Shown here piece after piece: positions 42,671 through 51,306 of a DNA stretch of 64,000 bases (its first letter is position 1; every line of letters begins with the position of its first letter). The DNA comes from Cohnella fermenti (lineage in GTDB: Bacteria; Bacillota; Bacilli; Paenibacillales; Paenibacillaceae), in contig NZ_SSOB01000013.1 in the NCBI RefSeq assembly GCF_004801405.1, positions 122,624 through 186,623 on the forward strand, in the 5' to 3' direction. Below the pieces are notes generated by a model. That model had not been told where the DNA came from, made no database searches, and worked only from the letters and a program-made list of their open reading frames with translations. A program made the translations under genes and the position numbers.

Positions 42671-44584
42671 TCAGGCTCCGTCCGCGACAGTAAGGGGGCT
42701 GCGCACCATGCCGGCATAGATGCCCTCCGCTTGAACGAGTTGCTCGTGCGAGCCTTGCTCGGCGATGCCGCCCTTGTCGATGACCATGATCGTGTCGGCC
42801 CCTTGGATCGTGCTGAGCCGGTGCGCAATGATGAATGTCGTCCTTCCTTCCATAACCCGCAGCAGCGCTTCTTGAATATGCAGCTCGGTTCGGGTGTCGA
42901 TGCTGCTCGTCGCTTCGTCGAGGATAAGAATCGAAGGGCTGGCGAGGACGACCCGCGCGATGGCGATGAGCTGGCGCTGGCCCTGGCTTATGTTGCTGCC
43001 GTTCTCGGTCAGCAGCGTGTCGTAACGGCCGGGCAGCTTGCGGATGAACGTATCGGCGTTAGCAGCCGCGGCGGCCTTCCGAACCTCCTCGTCCGTTGCC
43101 TCCGGCTTGCCGATCTTGATGTTGTCCGCGATCGTGCCGGAGAACAGGTACGTGTCCTGCAGGACGATGCCGAAGCAGCTGCGCAGGCTGTCCCGGGTGT
43201 AGTCCGTAAGAATCCTTCCGTCCAACAGAATACGCCCGCCGTTCACGTCGTAGAACCTGGTGAGCAGGTTGACGATCGTCGTCTTGCCCGCGCCGGTCGG
43301 TCCGACAAGCGCCACGCTCGAGCCGGCCGGAACGGAGAAGCTGACTCCCTTCAGAATCGGATTGTCCGCCCGGTAACCGAAGGTCACGTTGTCGAAGCGA
43401 ACATCGCCGCGCGGGTTCGTGAGCACAACCGCTCCCTCTGCGTCCTTGTCCTCTTCCGTCTCGTCGATGACCTCGAACACCCGCTCGGCTCCGGCAAGAC
43501 CGGATTGCAGCACGTTGAAGACGTTCGCGATGTCGTTCAGCGGCCGAACGAACTGCCGGGAATAGCCGATGAAGCTGGCGATGACTCCGACGGTGATATG
43601 GCCGTGTACGGCCAGCACGCTGCCGACGATGGCGACCGCGGCGAAGCCGAGATTGTTGATGACGCCAAGCAGCGGCATGAGGAAGCCGGACACGATCTGC
43701 GCCTTCGTGCTTGTCTCCCGCAGCTTGGCGTTCGCCTCCTCGAACGCCAGAATCGACGCATCTTCGCGGTTGAATGCCTTGACGACGTCGATGCCGGTGA
43801 TCGTCTCTTCAATGTGCCCGTTCAGCATGCCAAGCTGCACCTGCTGCTCCTTGAAGAGCACGCGGGAGCGCTGCGACACCGACTTGGCGAGCAGGTAGAC
43901 GAGCGGCACGGTAATGAGGCTCGCCAGCGTGAGCAGAGGGCTCAGCACAAGCATGAAGATAAGCGAGCCGATGACCGAGATGACGCCGCCCATGAGCTGC
44001 GAGGTCGTCTGCGAGACGCTTGTGCTGACGTTGTCGATGTCGTTGGACAGGCGGCTCATAATCTCGCCGTGCCTGCGCGTGTCGAAGAACGCCAGCGGCA
44101 GACGGTGCAGCTTGACGAACAGAGCGCTGCGCAGGCGGTGCAGGATGCGCTGCGAGATGCCGGCCATCATCCAGCCTTGCAGAAGCGTAAGGCCCGCGTC
44201 TCCCGCATAGGCCGTGAACATGGCCAGCAGCACGATCTCCAGATAGCCGAAGTCGACCTGGCCCTTCCCCAGAATGGCGTCGACGGCTTCGCCGATCAGA
44301 TAAGGCGTCGACAGCGTCACGGCGGAATCGACGAGAATCAGAGCGAAGACGATGAGCAGCCATCGGCGCTCCTTGTCGATATACGACCATAGCCGCCGCA
44401 GCGTTCCCTGGAAATTCCGCGGCTTCTGGCCTGCTCCGCCCCGTCCGTGTCCGCGATTCGCTCCGATTGTAACGGGAGGAGAGAAGTCGGCGCCGGACGC
44501 GGGCTTGGCTTCGGACCCGGCATCGCGGCCGGCTTCCGGTCTCGATACGGGTCTGGATTCGGGTCTGGATTCATTGGACGCCAT
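42671..44584 (-). CDS. Heterodimeric ABC exporter, catalytic-site subunit (BmrD/YheH type)
   Basis: A 637-residue half-exporter with a hydrophilic ~55-residue Arg/Pro/Glu-rich N-terminal extension, six membrane helices and a C-terminal ATPase. Walker A is GPTGAGKTT, Walker B LILDEATSSID with the catalytic Glu, but the signature is degenerate: GSNISQGQRQLIAIAR. Its Glu therefore sits in the canonical site and its own signature in the defective one. ATG 44584 overlaps the partner gene by 14 bp, with AAGGAG ten bases upstream. Together with the upstream gene it makes an asymmetric multidrug-type exporter. Confidence 0.9.
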   Translation of the reverse strand: MASNESRPESRPVSRPEAGRDAGSEAKPASGADFSPPVTIGANRGHGRGGAGQKPRNFQGTLRRLWSYIDKERRWLLIVFALILVDSAVTLSTPYLIGEAVDAILGKGQVDFGYLEIVLLAMFTAYAGDAGLTLLQGWMMAGISQRILHRLRSALFVKLHRLPLAFFDTRRHGEIMSRLSNDIDNVSTSVSQTTSQLMGGVISVIGSLIFMLVLSPLLTLASLITVPLVYLLAKSVSQRSRVLFKEQQVQLGMLNGHIEETITGIDVVKAFNREDASILAFEEANAKLRETSTKAQIVSGFLMPLLGVINNLGFAAVAIVGSVLAVHGHITVGVIASFIGYSRQFVRPLNDIANVFNVLQSGLAGAERVFEVIDETEEDKDAEGAVVLTNPRGDVRFDNVTFGYRADNPILKGVSFSVPAGSSVALVGPTGAGKTTIVNLLTRFYDVNGGRILLDGRILTDYTRDSLRSCFGIVLQDTYLFSGTIADNIKIGKPEATDEEVRKAAAAANADTFIRKLPGRYDTLLTENGSNISQGQRQLIAIARVVLASPSILILDEATSSIDTRTELHIQEALLRVMEGRTTFIIAHRLSTIQGADTIMVIDKGGIAEQGSHEQLVQAEGIYAGMVRSPLTVADGA

Positions 44585-46313
44585 GAGTGTGCATCTCCTT
44601 GCCGATCTGCGAATGGTAGATCTCCTGATAGACTCGGTTGCCGCGCAGCAGCTCGTCGTGCTTGCCCCGGCCGACAATCTCCCCGTGATCGAGCACGACG
44701 ATCAGGTCGAGATCCATGACGGACGTGATCCGCTGCGCGATCATGATGCACGTCATTCCCTCGGCGTACCGGCTCAGCGCTTCCTTGATCGCCGCCTCCG
44801 TCGTCACGTCGACCGCGCTCGTGCAGTCGTCGAGGATAAGAACCTGCGGCCGGCGGATAAGCGCGCGGGCGATCGAGAGGCGCTGCTTCTGGCCGCCGGA
44901 CAGGTTGACGCCCCCTTGGCCGAGCTTCGTCTCGTAGCCTTCCGGCAGCGAGCGGATGAAGCCGTCCGCCTCCGCCAAGCGGGCCGCGCGGACGGTCTCC
45001 TCGTCCGTCGCGTCTTCGCGGCCCCAGCGAAGGTTCTCGCGGATCGTTCCGGTGAAGAGAACCGGCCGCTGCGGCACGATCGCCACCTTCTCGCGAATCC
45101 ACTTCGGATCAAGCTCCCGCACGTCCACCCCATTCATCGCCACCTCGCCCGCGGTCGCTTCGCAGAAGCGCGGAATGAGCTGCACCAGCGTGCTTTTGCC
45201 GGAACCGGTTGAACCGATGATGCCCACCGTCTGTCCCGGAAAGATGTCCAGCTCGATATTGCTGAGAACGGGTTCGCCGGAGGGGCCGTCATAGGAGAAG
45301 GAGACGCCGCGGAATTCGATGCGCCCTTCCTCGCGAGCCTTCGCCTCCGCGCCCGGCACCCATTCGTCCGCCTCCTGAAGCGTGAGAACGTCCGCAATGC
45401 GGCCTCCCGACACTCTCGCGCGAACGAGCATGTTGATGACCATCGACACCATCATGAGCGAGAACAGAATCTGTGTCATGTAGTTGACGAACGCCACGAC
45501 ATGGCCCACCTGCATGCTGCCGCTATCGACCTTGGCCGCGCCGAGCCACAGAATGCCGACGATGCCCAGATTCACGATCAGGACGATCGCCGGGTTGAAG
45601 AACGCCATCACCCGCATCGCCCGCTGCGAACGCCCCTTATACTCGTCGTTGGCGAGCTCGAACTTGTCCGTCTCCTGCTCGAAGCGGTTAAACGCCTTGA
45701 CGACGCGCACTCCCGACAAATACTCTCTCATGCCGCCGTTAAGCCGATCGAGCGCCCGCTGCACCTTCGCGAACAACGGGAATCCGATCTTGAAGTTGAC
45801 CGCGATCAGAATCGCGACGAGCGGAACGACCGTCAGCAGCACAAGGCTGAGGCCGGGGCTCAGGCTGATCGCCAGCACGAGGCTGCCGATGCCGAGAATC
45901 GGGGCCTTCGCGAAGATCCGCATCATCCCGTTCGCGAAGTTCTGAATCTGCGTCACGTCGTTCGTCAGGCGGGTGACGAGGGACGCCCGGTCGAACCGGT
46001 CCAGGCTGCGCATCGGGAGCGCCTGGATCTTCCGGAACAGGTCGCTCCGCAGTTCCGCTCCGAACGACTGCGACACCCGGCTCGAGACGAGGTTCCGTCC
46101 GGTCGCCATGATCGCGCCCGCCAGCGTAACGAGCAGCATCAGGCCGCCGATCCGGAGCACCGTGTCCAGCTCCAGCTTGGCGACGCCCTCGTCGATCATC
46201 CGAGCGAGCAGCGCGGGCTGCAGCAGGTCGCACAGCGCCTCTCCCGCGACGAGCAGGAACGAGAGGCTGAAGCCCCGGCCGTAGCGGCGAACGTATTTTC
46301 TGATATAGCCCAT
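44571..46313 (-). CDS. Heterodimeric ABC exporter, degenerate-site subunit (BmrC/YheI type)
   Basis: A 580-residue half-exporter: six membrane helices (residues ~15-320) and an ATPase. Walker A is GSTGSGKST, the signature is intact (NLSGGQKQRLSIAR), but Walker B ends LILDDCTSAVD with Asp in place of the catalytic Glu. This pairs with the intact Walker B / degenerate signature of the partner, exactly the asymmetry seen in BmrC/BmrD. It is transcribed first and overlaps the second gene. Confidence 0.92.
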   Translation of the reverse strand: MGYIRKYVRRYGRGFSLSFLLVAGEALCDLLQPALLARMIDEGVAKLELDTVLRIGGLMLLVTLAGAIMATGRNLVSSRVSQSFGAELRSDLFRKIQALPMRSLDRFDRASLVTRLTNDVTQIQNFANGMMRIFAKAPILGIGSLVLAISLSPGLSLVLLTVVPLVAILIAVNFKIGFPLFAKVQRALDRLNGGMREYLSGVRVVKAFNRFEQETDKFELANDEYKGRSQRAMRVMAFFNPAIVLIVNLGIVGILWLGAAKVDSGSMQVGHVVAFVNYMTQILFSLMMVSMVINMLVRARVSGGRIADVLTLQEADEWVPGAEAKAREEGRIEFRGVSFSYDGPSGEPVLSNIELDIFPGQTVGIIGSTGSGKSTLVQLIPRFCEATAGEVAMNGVDVRELDPKWIREKVAIVPQRPVLFTGTIRENLRWGREDATDEETVRAARLAEADGFIRSLPEGYETKLGQGGVNLSGGQKQRLSIARALIRRPQVLILDDCTSAVDVTTEAAIKEALSRYAEGMTCIMIAQRITSVMDLDLIVVLDHGEIVGRGKHDELLRGNRVYQEIYHSQIGKEMHTHGVQ

Positions 46314-46348
46314 GGGAACGCTCTCCTCCTTCGCACGTCAATTCATGC

Positions 46349-46371
46349 CAAAAAACCGCATGGAAGCGGTT
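46349..46371 (-). terminator. Intrinsic terminator of the phosphoesterase gene
   Basis: Minus-strand AACCGC-TTCCAT-GCGGTT followed by TTTTGG; it sits in the gap between the phosphoesterase and the ABC exporter. Confidence 0.65.
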
Positions 46372-46470
46372 CCTTGCGGTCTGCCATACGCTATCTATTT
46401 TATAGCGGAGGTAAGTATTTCACAACTTGGAATTCAGGGTGCGAACGATTGGCGAAGGGCGGGAACGACG

Positions 46471-46986
46471 TCAGGCGCGAGCGTTCTTGTCCGTGTAATA
46501 GACGTGTCTGGCCTGAATTCGGCCGTCCTCGATGTCCATCAGGCCGAACGAATACTGGCTAAGCCGCCTCTTGTCGGTCGGCGAGCCCGGATTGAAGACG
46601 AGCAAGCCGTTCACGCGCTTCAGGACGGGAAGATGCGAATGTCCGTAGACGACCGCATCCACCTTGTCGTTCTGGAAGGCGCGCAGCGCCCTCGTCTCCG
46701 TCGCGAGCCGCCCTCCCTCTCCGTGTCCGTGCACGAGCCCGATCGTCGCGTTGCCGAACTTCAACATTCGCCGCAGCCCGAACTTCTTCACGATGTCCGG
46801 TCCGTCGTTGTTGCCGGCCACCCCGTGAACGGGAGCCAGCTTCTCGAGCAGCTCAAGGACGCGCAGATCGGTCCAATCTCCGGCGTGCAGGATCGCGTCC
46901 ACGCTGCCGAAGGCTCGGACGAGCGGTCCGGGCAACGTCTTCGCCATTCGGAACATGTGGGTATCCGAGACGATGCCAAGCTTCAC
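46471..46986 (-). CDS. YfcE/MJ0936-type metallophosphoesterase
   Basis: A 171-residue calcineurin-like phosphodiesterase. The metal ligands are LGIVSDTHMF (Asp-x-His), ILHAGDWTD, VAGNNDGPD, GLVHGHGEGG and VVYGHSHLPV, the complete order for the YsnB/MJ0936 family. The start is GTG 46986 with GGAGG nine bases upstream. It starts 16 bases after the end of the glycosidase gene. Substrate unknown; generic phosphodiester activity is expected. Confidence 0.9.
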   Translation of the reverse strand: MKLGIVSDTHMFRMAKTLPGPLVRAFGSVDAILHAGDWTDLRVLELLEKLAPVHGVAGNNDGPDIVKKFGLRRMLKFGNATIGLVHGHGEGGRLATETRALRAFQNDKVDAVVYGHSHLPVLKRVNGLLVFNPGSPTDKRRLSQYSFGLMDIEDGRIQARHVYYTDKNARA

Positions 46987-47002
46987 GGGTCCATTCCTCC
47001 GA

Positions 47003-48637
47003 TCAATCGGCGTAGTAGTCGCGGAGCCGATCCGCCAGCCCAAGCGGACTTGAGAGCAAGTGCGCCGCCCGGAAAAACAACTCGCCTTCGATAGCGTTAT
47101 GCTTCTTATTATATTGCAACTGGTCGATGATCTCCTGTGCGGATTGCCATCCGATCTCGGTCGTTCCGACCTTGTAGGCGGCGTGCCCGATGTACAGCTT
47201 CACGTCCGTTCCGGCCACTTCGCCCGCCCACCAGTCGGCCACCTTGTCGTACCGCGCGGCAGAGAGGGTCAGGCTCCAGTACACCTGCGGCGCGACATAA
47301 TCGAGCCAGCCCTGCCGAATCCACGTCCGCACGTCCGCGCTCATGCCGTCGTATGCGGTCACGCCGGCCGTCGTGTCCGAGCCGGTCGGATCGACGGACG
47401 CGTTCCGCCAGACGCCGAACGGGCTGATGCCGAACGACACCCTCGGCTTCGCCCGGTGAATCGTCTCATCGAGCAGCTTGACGAACTGGTTGATGTTGTC
47501 GCGCCGCCACTCCGCCTTCGTCAGCAGCTTGTTCGGGTTGTACAGCAGATAGGATACGCTGTCGTCGAAGCTCGCTTCCGACCCCGACGGATAGAAATAA
47601 TCGTCCAGATGAACACCGTCGATCGCATAGTTGTTCACGACCTCCATAATCGCGTCGACGATGTGCTGCCGGGCTTCCGGAATGCCGGGATCGATGTAGC
47701 TTGTCCCCGTATTCCCTGTATTCCCCGTCTTCACCTTCACGATCCATTCCGGATGCGTTAGGGCCACATGATTCGCGGCCAGCCCGTCCGTCGTCAGCGC
47801 CGTGTTCGCCCGGAACGGGTTAAACCACGCATGGAACTGCATCCCCCGGCGGTGCGTCTCTTCGATCATATAATCGAGCGGATCATAGCCGGGATCGCTT
47901 CCTTGCGTGCCGGTCAGCACCTTCGACCACGGAACGAGCTGCGACGGATACAGCGCATCGCCCGCCGAGCGGACCTGCACGAACACCGCGTTCATGCCGA
48001 TCGCCTGCAAGCCGTCCAGCATCGCGGAGAACTCCTCCTGCTGCTTCGCCGCATTCGAATACGACTGGACGGAAGGCCAATCGAGGTTGTAGAGGGTCGA
48101 GACCCACGCTCCCCGAATATCGGTGCCGGCGACCGATCCGCCCGCTTGTCCGCCTCCGGATGCAAGCGGCGTCAGCGTGATGATCTTCGTCTTGGAGTTC
48201 CAATCAACCTGCACGCCGAGATTCTCGCTCACGAAGCGGAGCGGCACCATGACGCGGCCGTTCTCCACTTCCGTCTGAGCATCCAGCGCCACCGCCAGGC
48301 CGTTCACCGTCGCGCTCTTCTGGCCGCTGACCATCTTGATCGTCTTGCCGGACTGACTGATCGTCACCGTCTTCGAGCTCTGGTTCCAATCGACGATGGC
48401 TCTCAGGCTCTCGCTGACGACGCGGATCGGAACCATCGTCAGGTTCACCTTCGGCAGCACGTAAGGAGCGGTATCGGTCACGATCGGCACGCCGCCCATG
48501 ACGATCTGGATTTGGTTCTGGGCCGCTGAGGTCGAGCTTGCGGCTTCGGCCTGCCTCCCTGCCGGCAGGAATGCGGAAGCAAGCAGCATAAGCGGCAAGG
48601 TTGTATGTACAAGGCGGTTAGGGAGCATATTCTTCAT
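47003..48637 (-). CDS. Secreted GHL10 glycosidase with copper-amine-oxidase-N-type domain
   Basis: A 544-residue exported protein. Residues 1-33 are a signal peptide (LVHTTLPLMLLASAFLPAG, cleavage near EAAS). Residues ~40-155 contain the copper-amine-oxidase N-like pair (TMVPIRVVSESLRAIVDWN and MVPLRFVSENLGVQVDWN), a common extracellular stalk module in Paenibacillus. Residues ~170-540 are the GHL10/DUF187 glycosyl-hydrolase-like barrel (RGAWVSTLYNLDWPS, YAIDGVHLDDYFYP, FGISPFGVWR) with conserved acidic residues. Relatives are YngK/FenI-like, acting on wall or exopolysaccharide. Likely cotranscribed with the downstream phosphoesterase gene. Confidence 0.9.
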   Translation of the reverse strand: MKNMLPNRLVHTTLPLMLLASAFLPAGRQAEAASSTSAAQNQIQIVMGGVPIVTDTAPYVLPKVNLTMVPIRVVSESLRAIVDWNQSSKTVTISQSGKTIKMVSGQKSATVNGLAVALDAQTEVENGRVMVPLRFVSENLGVQVDWNSKTKIITLTPLASGGGQAGGSVAGTDIRGAWVSTLYNLDWPSVQSYSNAAKQQEEFSAMLDGLQAIGMNAVFVQVRSAGDALYPSQLVPWSKVLTGTQGSDPGYDPLDYMIEETHRRGMQFHAWFNPFRANTALTTDGLAANHVALTHPEWIVKVKTGNTGNTGTSYIDPGIPEARQHIVDAIMEVVNNYAIDGVHLDDYFYPSGSEASFDDSVSYLLYNPNKLLTKAEWRRDNINQFVKLLDETIHRAKPRVSFGISPFGVWRNASVDPTGSDTTAGVTAYDGMSADVRTWIRQGWLDYVAPQVYWSLTLSAARYDKVADWWAGEVAGTDVKLYIGHAAYKVGTTEIGWQSAQEIIDQLQYNKKHNAIEGELFFRAAHLLSSPLGLADRLRDYYAD

Positions 48638-48739
48638 TGTTCGTGCAACTCTCCTGTCTCTATCGCTATCTTGCGTTGCTTGTCGAATAGATAGACGCAG
48701 GTGAGGAGGTTAAGTTGCTTGAAGGAACAGAATCTTCGA

Positions 48740-48797
48740 AAAGCAAACAAAGAGCCGCCTGCTCTTCGCGACAGAAAGCGAGGAGCTGTTGGGCGGC
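48740..48797 (-). terminator. Probable terminator after the SDR gene
   Basis: Minus-strand GCCGCC pairs with GGCGGC across a ~32-base interior that itself can fold, followed by TCTTTGTTTG. Confidence 0.45.
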
Positions 48798-48833
48798 CTT
48801 GTTAGTTAAGATCATTAATTAATGCTATTAATT

Positions 48834-49658
48834 TTATTGCCTGTTCTTAAACAGGCCGGCGCTCTGTACGCGAGCGACCGTCCCGCCGTCGACCCGGATG
48901 TCCGTTCCGGTAATATAGGAGGCGTCTTCGCTGACCAGGAAAGCGACCGCTCCCGCGATCTCGCTCGCTTCGCCTTCGCGGCCGGCCGGCGTGTTGTCCA
49001 GCAGCAGCTTCATCGCTTCGCTCTGCTGCGCTTCCTGCCGCCCCATCGGCGTGTTGATCGTGCCCGGCGAGACGGAGACGATGCGCGCCCCCTTCTGTCC
49101 CCACGCCCAGGCCTGCTCTTCGACGATCACCTGCACGCCGATCTTCGAGATCGGATAGGACGCCTCCGGCTTGCCTTGCGTGAACACTTCGATGCGATCC
49201 AGGAAGCCCGGCTCGAGCGGGTTCTTGAGCAGCTCGACGAACGATTCATGCCGCGGTGCGAAGAACGCCGACATCGAAGAGATGCATACCGCGACCGAGC
49301 CGGGCACAGCGAGCGGCAGGAACGCCTTCAGAACAAGGCCGGTTCCGACCATGTTCACTTCCATGATCCGGCGTCCGTCCGCCATCGTCGGCGACAAGCC
49401 GGCGGTATGCACAACGGCGCCCAACTCGCCCAGCTTCGCGGCGGCCGCCGCGAGCTCTTCGACTTGCCGCTCGCTCGTAATATCGACGGCTTGCGTCGAG
49501 ATGTCGGTTATTCCTTCCGCCGCCAGTTCCGCCGCCGCCTGCTTCAGGCGTTCCTCGCTCACGTCCGCCAGAAGCAGCGCGCCCCGCTTGCCGAGGCGTC
49601 TCGCGATTGCCTTGCCCATTCCTCCGGACCCGCCGGTAATGACGTATACGTTGCTCAT
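48834..49658 (-). CDS. Short-chain dehydrogenase/reductase
   Basis: A 274-residue SDR. The NAD(P) loop is TGGSGGMGKAIA, followed by a short acidic turn (ADVSEERL). Ser is in CISSMSAFF near residue 140, and the Tyr-x3-Lys catalytic pair in ASYPISKIGV near 186. SPGTINTPMG and ITGTDIRVDGG are conserved late motifs. The longer loop before the Tyr resembles 3-alpha-hydroxysteroid-type SDRs. ATG 49658 follows GGAGG. It is divergent from a TetR gene that probably regulates it. Confidence 0.9.
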   Translation of the reverse strand: MSNVYVITGGSGGMGKAIARRLGKRGALLLADVSEERLKQAAAELAAEGITDISTQAVDITSERQVEELAAAAAKLGELGAVVHTAGLSPTMADGRRIMEVNMVGTGLVLKAFLPLAVPGSVAVCISSMSAFFAPRHESFVELLKNPLEPGFLDRIEVFTQGKPEASYPISKIGVQVIVEEQAWAWGQKGARIVSVSPGTINTPMGRQEAQQSEAMKLLLDNTPAGREGEASEIAGAVAFLVSEDASYITGTDIRVDGGTVARVQSAGLFKNRQ

Positions 49659-49713
49659 GCTTTTTTTGCCTCCGTATCGGTTGATTTGTTATCATGTAAG
49701 GGATTGCATCTCT

Positions 49714-49743
49714 AGCATAATCCCCCGGTGCGCCGACGTTCAA
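49714..49743 (-). promoter_or_regulatory. Promoter of the SDR gene
   Basis: Minus-strand TTGAAC (49743-49738), 18-base spacer and TATGCT (49719-49714), in the SDR/TetR intergenic region. Confidence 0.5.
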
Positions 49744-49796
49744 ACGACAATCCGGGCGCGAATGTCCATTCCAACCCCGAAGGAGGCACTTGCTGC

Positions 49797-50417
49797 ATGT
49801 CCGCTGCCGAGCCCCAACCGATATCCGCGAGATGGCTGATCACGGAAGCTTTCTCCGCGCTGCTCGCCGCCCACCCGTTCGACAAAATATCGGTACACGC
49901 CATCGTCCGCAAGGCCGGCATCAGCAGATCGACGTTTTACCTTCATTTTCAGGATAAGTATGATTTAATGGAACAGGTGACACAGGAGATCGCTGGAGAG
50001 TTGCTTCGCCTGTACGAGGGCCATGCGGGAGGAGACGAGAAGCAGCTTGCTCTGTTGCTGGAGCACGGGGACAAGCTCGCCATTCCCGGCACGATCGCCA
50101 TCTGCGAGCACTTCCGCGCGCACGCCGGCTTCTACCGCAACCGGTTCCGCGACCCCGGGTTCCTGAGCTGGCTGACCGACGAGCTGCGGCTTCGCTTCCT
50201 GCGAATCTACGGAGACGACGCGCGCGCCACGTTCGCCGCCGGAGGCACGATGGGCTTCTACGGCCGCTGGCTCGCGGAAGGGATGCCCGGCTCCACGCTC
50301 GAAGTCGCGCAGCAGCTTGTCTCGATCGCGCAGTTCTCGATGCTCGAGGCGCAGTCGCTTCAGCCGGCGGCACAGCCCGAAGCCGCGAATACTTCCGCCC
50401 CCTCCGGCACATATTGA
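49797..50417 (+). CDS. TetR-family repressor
   Basis: A 206-residue regulator. The N-terminal helix-turn-helix is ISVHAIVRKAGISRSTFYLHFQDKYDLME (in part AGISRSTFYLHFQDKYDL), residues ~30-60. The C-terminal ~140 residues are an all-helical ligand domain of the TetR_C_7/DhaS type. ATG 49797 follows GAAGGAGG by ten bases. Divergent pairing with the SDR gene suggests it represses that gene. Confidence 0.9.
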   Translation: MSAAEPQPISARWLITEAFSALLAAHPFDKISVHAIVRKAGISRSTFYLHFQDKYDLMEQVTQEIAGELLRLYEGHAGGDEKQLALLLEHGDKLAIPGTIAICEHFRAHAGFYRNRFRDPGFLSWLTDELRLRFLRIYGDDARATFAAGGTMGFYGRWLAEGMPGSTLEVAQQLVSIAQFSMLEAQSLQPAAQPEAANTSAPSGTY

Positions 50418-50443
50418 ACGGAGACCAAGGAAGGAGGCGGCGC

Positions 50444-50653
50444 ATGATGGACCATCCGGAAGGGCCCGATACGGACGACGAGCGCAAGTATCGCCCGGAC
50501 ATCACGAACTACGATTACGTGTGGGGCAGCGATCAGGACGAGTACGAGCAGCAATGCGAGGAGATGAAACCGAGCGAGCGCGAGCGCCTGAAGCGGAACG
50601 AGGTCTTTGCCGCCCCCGAGCCGCTGGAGCTTCCCAGGCTGGGAGAAGAATAA
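50444..50653 (+). CDS. Small acidic soluble protein, unknown
   Basis: A 69-residue Asp/Glu-rich protein, beginning MMDHPEGPDTDDERKYR and containing YDYVWGSDQDEYEQQCEEM. GGAAGGAGG is six bases before ATG 50444, and it follows the TetR gene closely on the same strand. No recognised family. Confidence 0.6.
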   Translation: MMDHPEGPDTDDERKYRPDITNYDYVWGSDQDEYEQQCEEMKPSERERLKRNEVFAAPEPLELPRLGEE

Positions 50654-50815
50654 GAGCCGCTTGCCCGAGGGAAAAGTCGACAGACACCGGGGCATGAAGC
50701 CGCGGCGGCGGGGTTGCGAATTTGTTGTGGTTCAGGGGGTGTCCCGAAGTCGGCGACTTTGGGGGCAGCCCCCTTGCCTGTGCGGTAAGCGGGGATCTAA
50801 ATGGATGGAGCCCTC

Positions 50816-50960
50816 GGATACCCCCCCTCCGTATATTTGACACACTGTCTGATCTGGACCATATCCTTTTCGCAAAAGGGTGCCTTATCCCTTCCATTCA
50901 GTATCCTAATTACTGGAAAACGAGGCCTGAGCAGCAGGGATAAGACACCCTTTGGGAAAT
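50816..50960 (+). repeat. Dispersed palindromic element, copy E
   Basis: ATACCCCCCCTCCGTATAT, CGCAAAAGGGTGCCTTATCC, TTCAGTATCCTAATTACTGG and CAGCAGGGATAAGACACCC in the same order as copy A. It lies in the 50654-51031 gap, which otherwise shows no gene. Confidence 0.85.
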
Positions 50961-51031
50961 ATATAGATGACATCTGAGAGGTGTAATTATTGTAAAGAAA
51001 CACACAATATATTACATTTAATCGTGATAAA

Positions 51032-51084
51032 CAACAAAGACCCCCGAGCCGGCTCGTTCATCTCGAGCGTCGTCTCAGGGGACT
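51032..51084 (-). terminator. Probable terminator of the 53-residue membrane protein gene
   Basis: Minus-strand AGTCCCCTGAG pairs (one mismatch, wobble pairs) with CTCGGGGGTCT and is followed by TTGTTGTTTA. Confidence 0.5.
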
Positions 51085-51104
51085 CTTCTTGCTTCTTCCA
51101 GCCT

Positions 51105-51266
51105 CTAAGCTCCGCGTCCTGCGCCCTTCTCCCGTTGCGCCTTGCGCCGCCCGGTGCGCTGTCCTCGCTTGCCTCCCGTTCTTCCGAATAGGCGCGAGAG
51201 AACGAGCAGAAGCGTTCCGATGGCGAGAAGCTGGACAACGATGAGCATCGCGGCATCCATATTCAT
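51105..51266 (-). CDS. 53-residue single-pass membrane protein
   Basis: Starts MNMDAAMLIVVQLLAIG with one hydrophobic helix (residues 6-26) and a strongly basic tail ending in QREKGAGRGA. ATG 51266 has GGAGG about eleven bases upstream and a terminator follows. It is too short for routine gene calls. No family recognised. Confidence 0.55.
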   Translation of the reverse strand: MNMDAAMLIVVQLLAIGTLLLVLSRLFGRTGGKRGQRTGRRKAQREKGAGRGA

Positions 51267-51306
51267 GCGCAATTGTTCCTCCCTCCGCCAAGGATTGTCC
51301 GATTCC

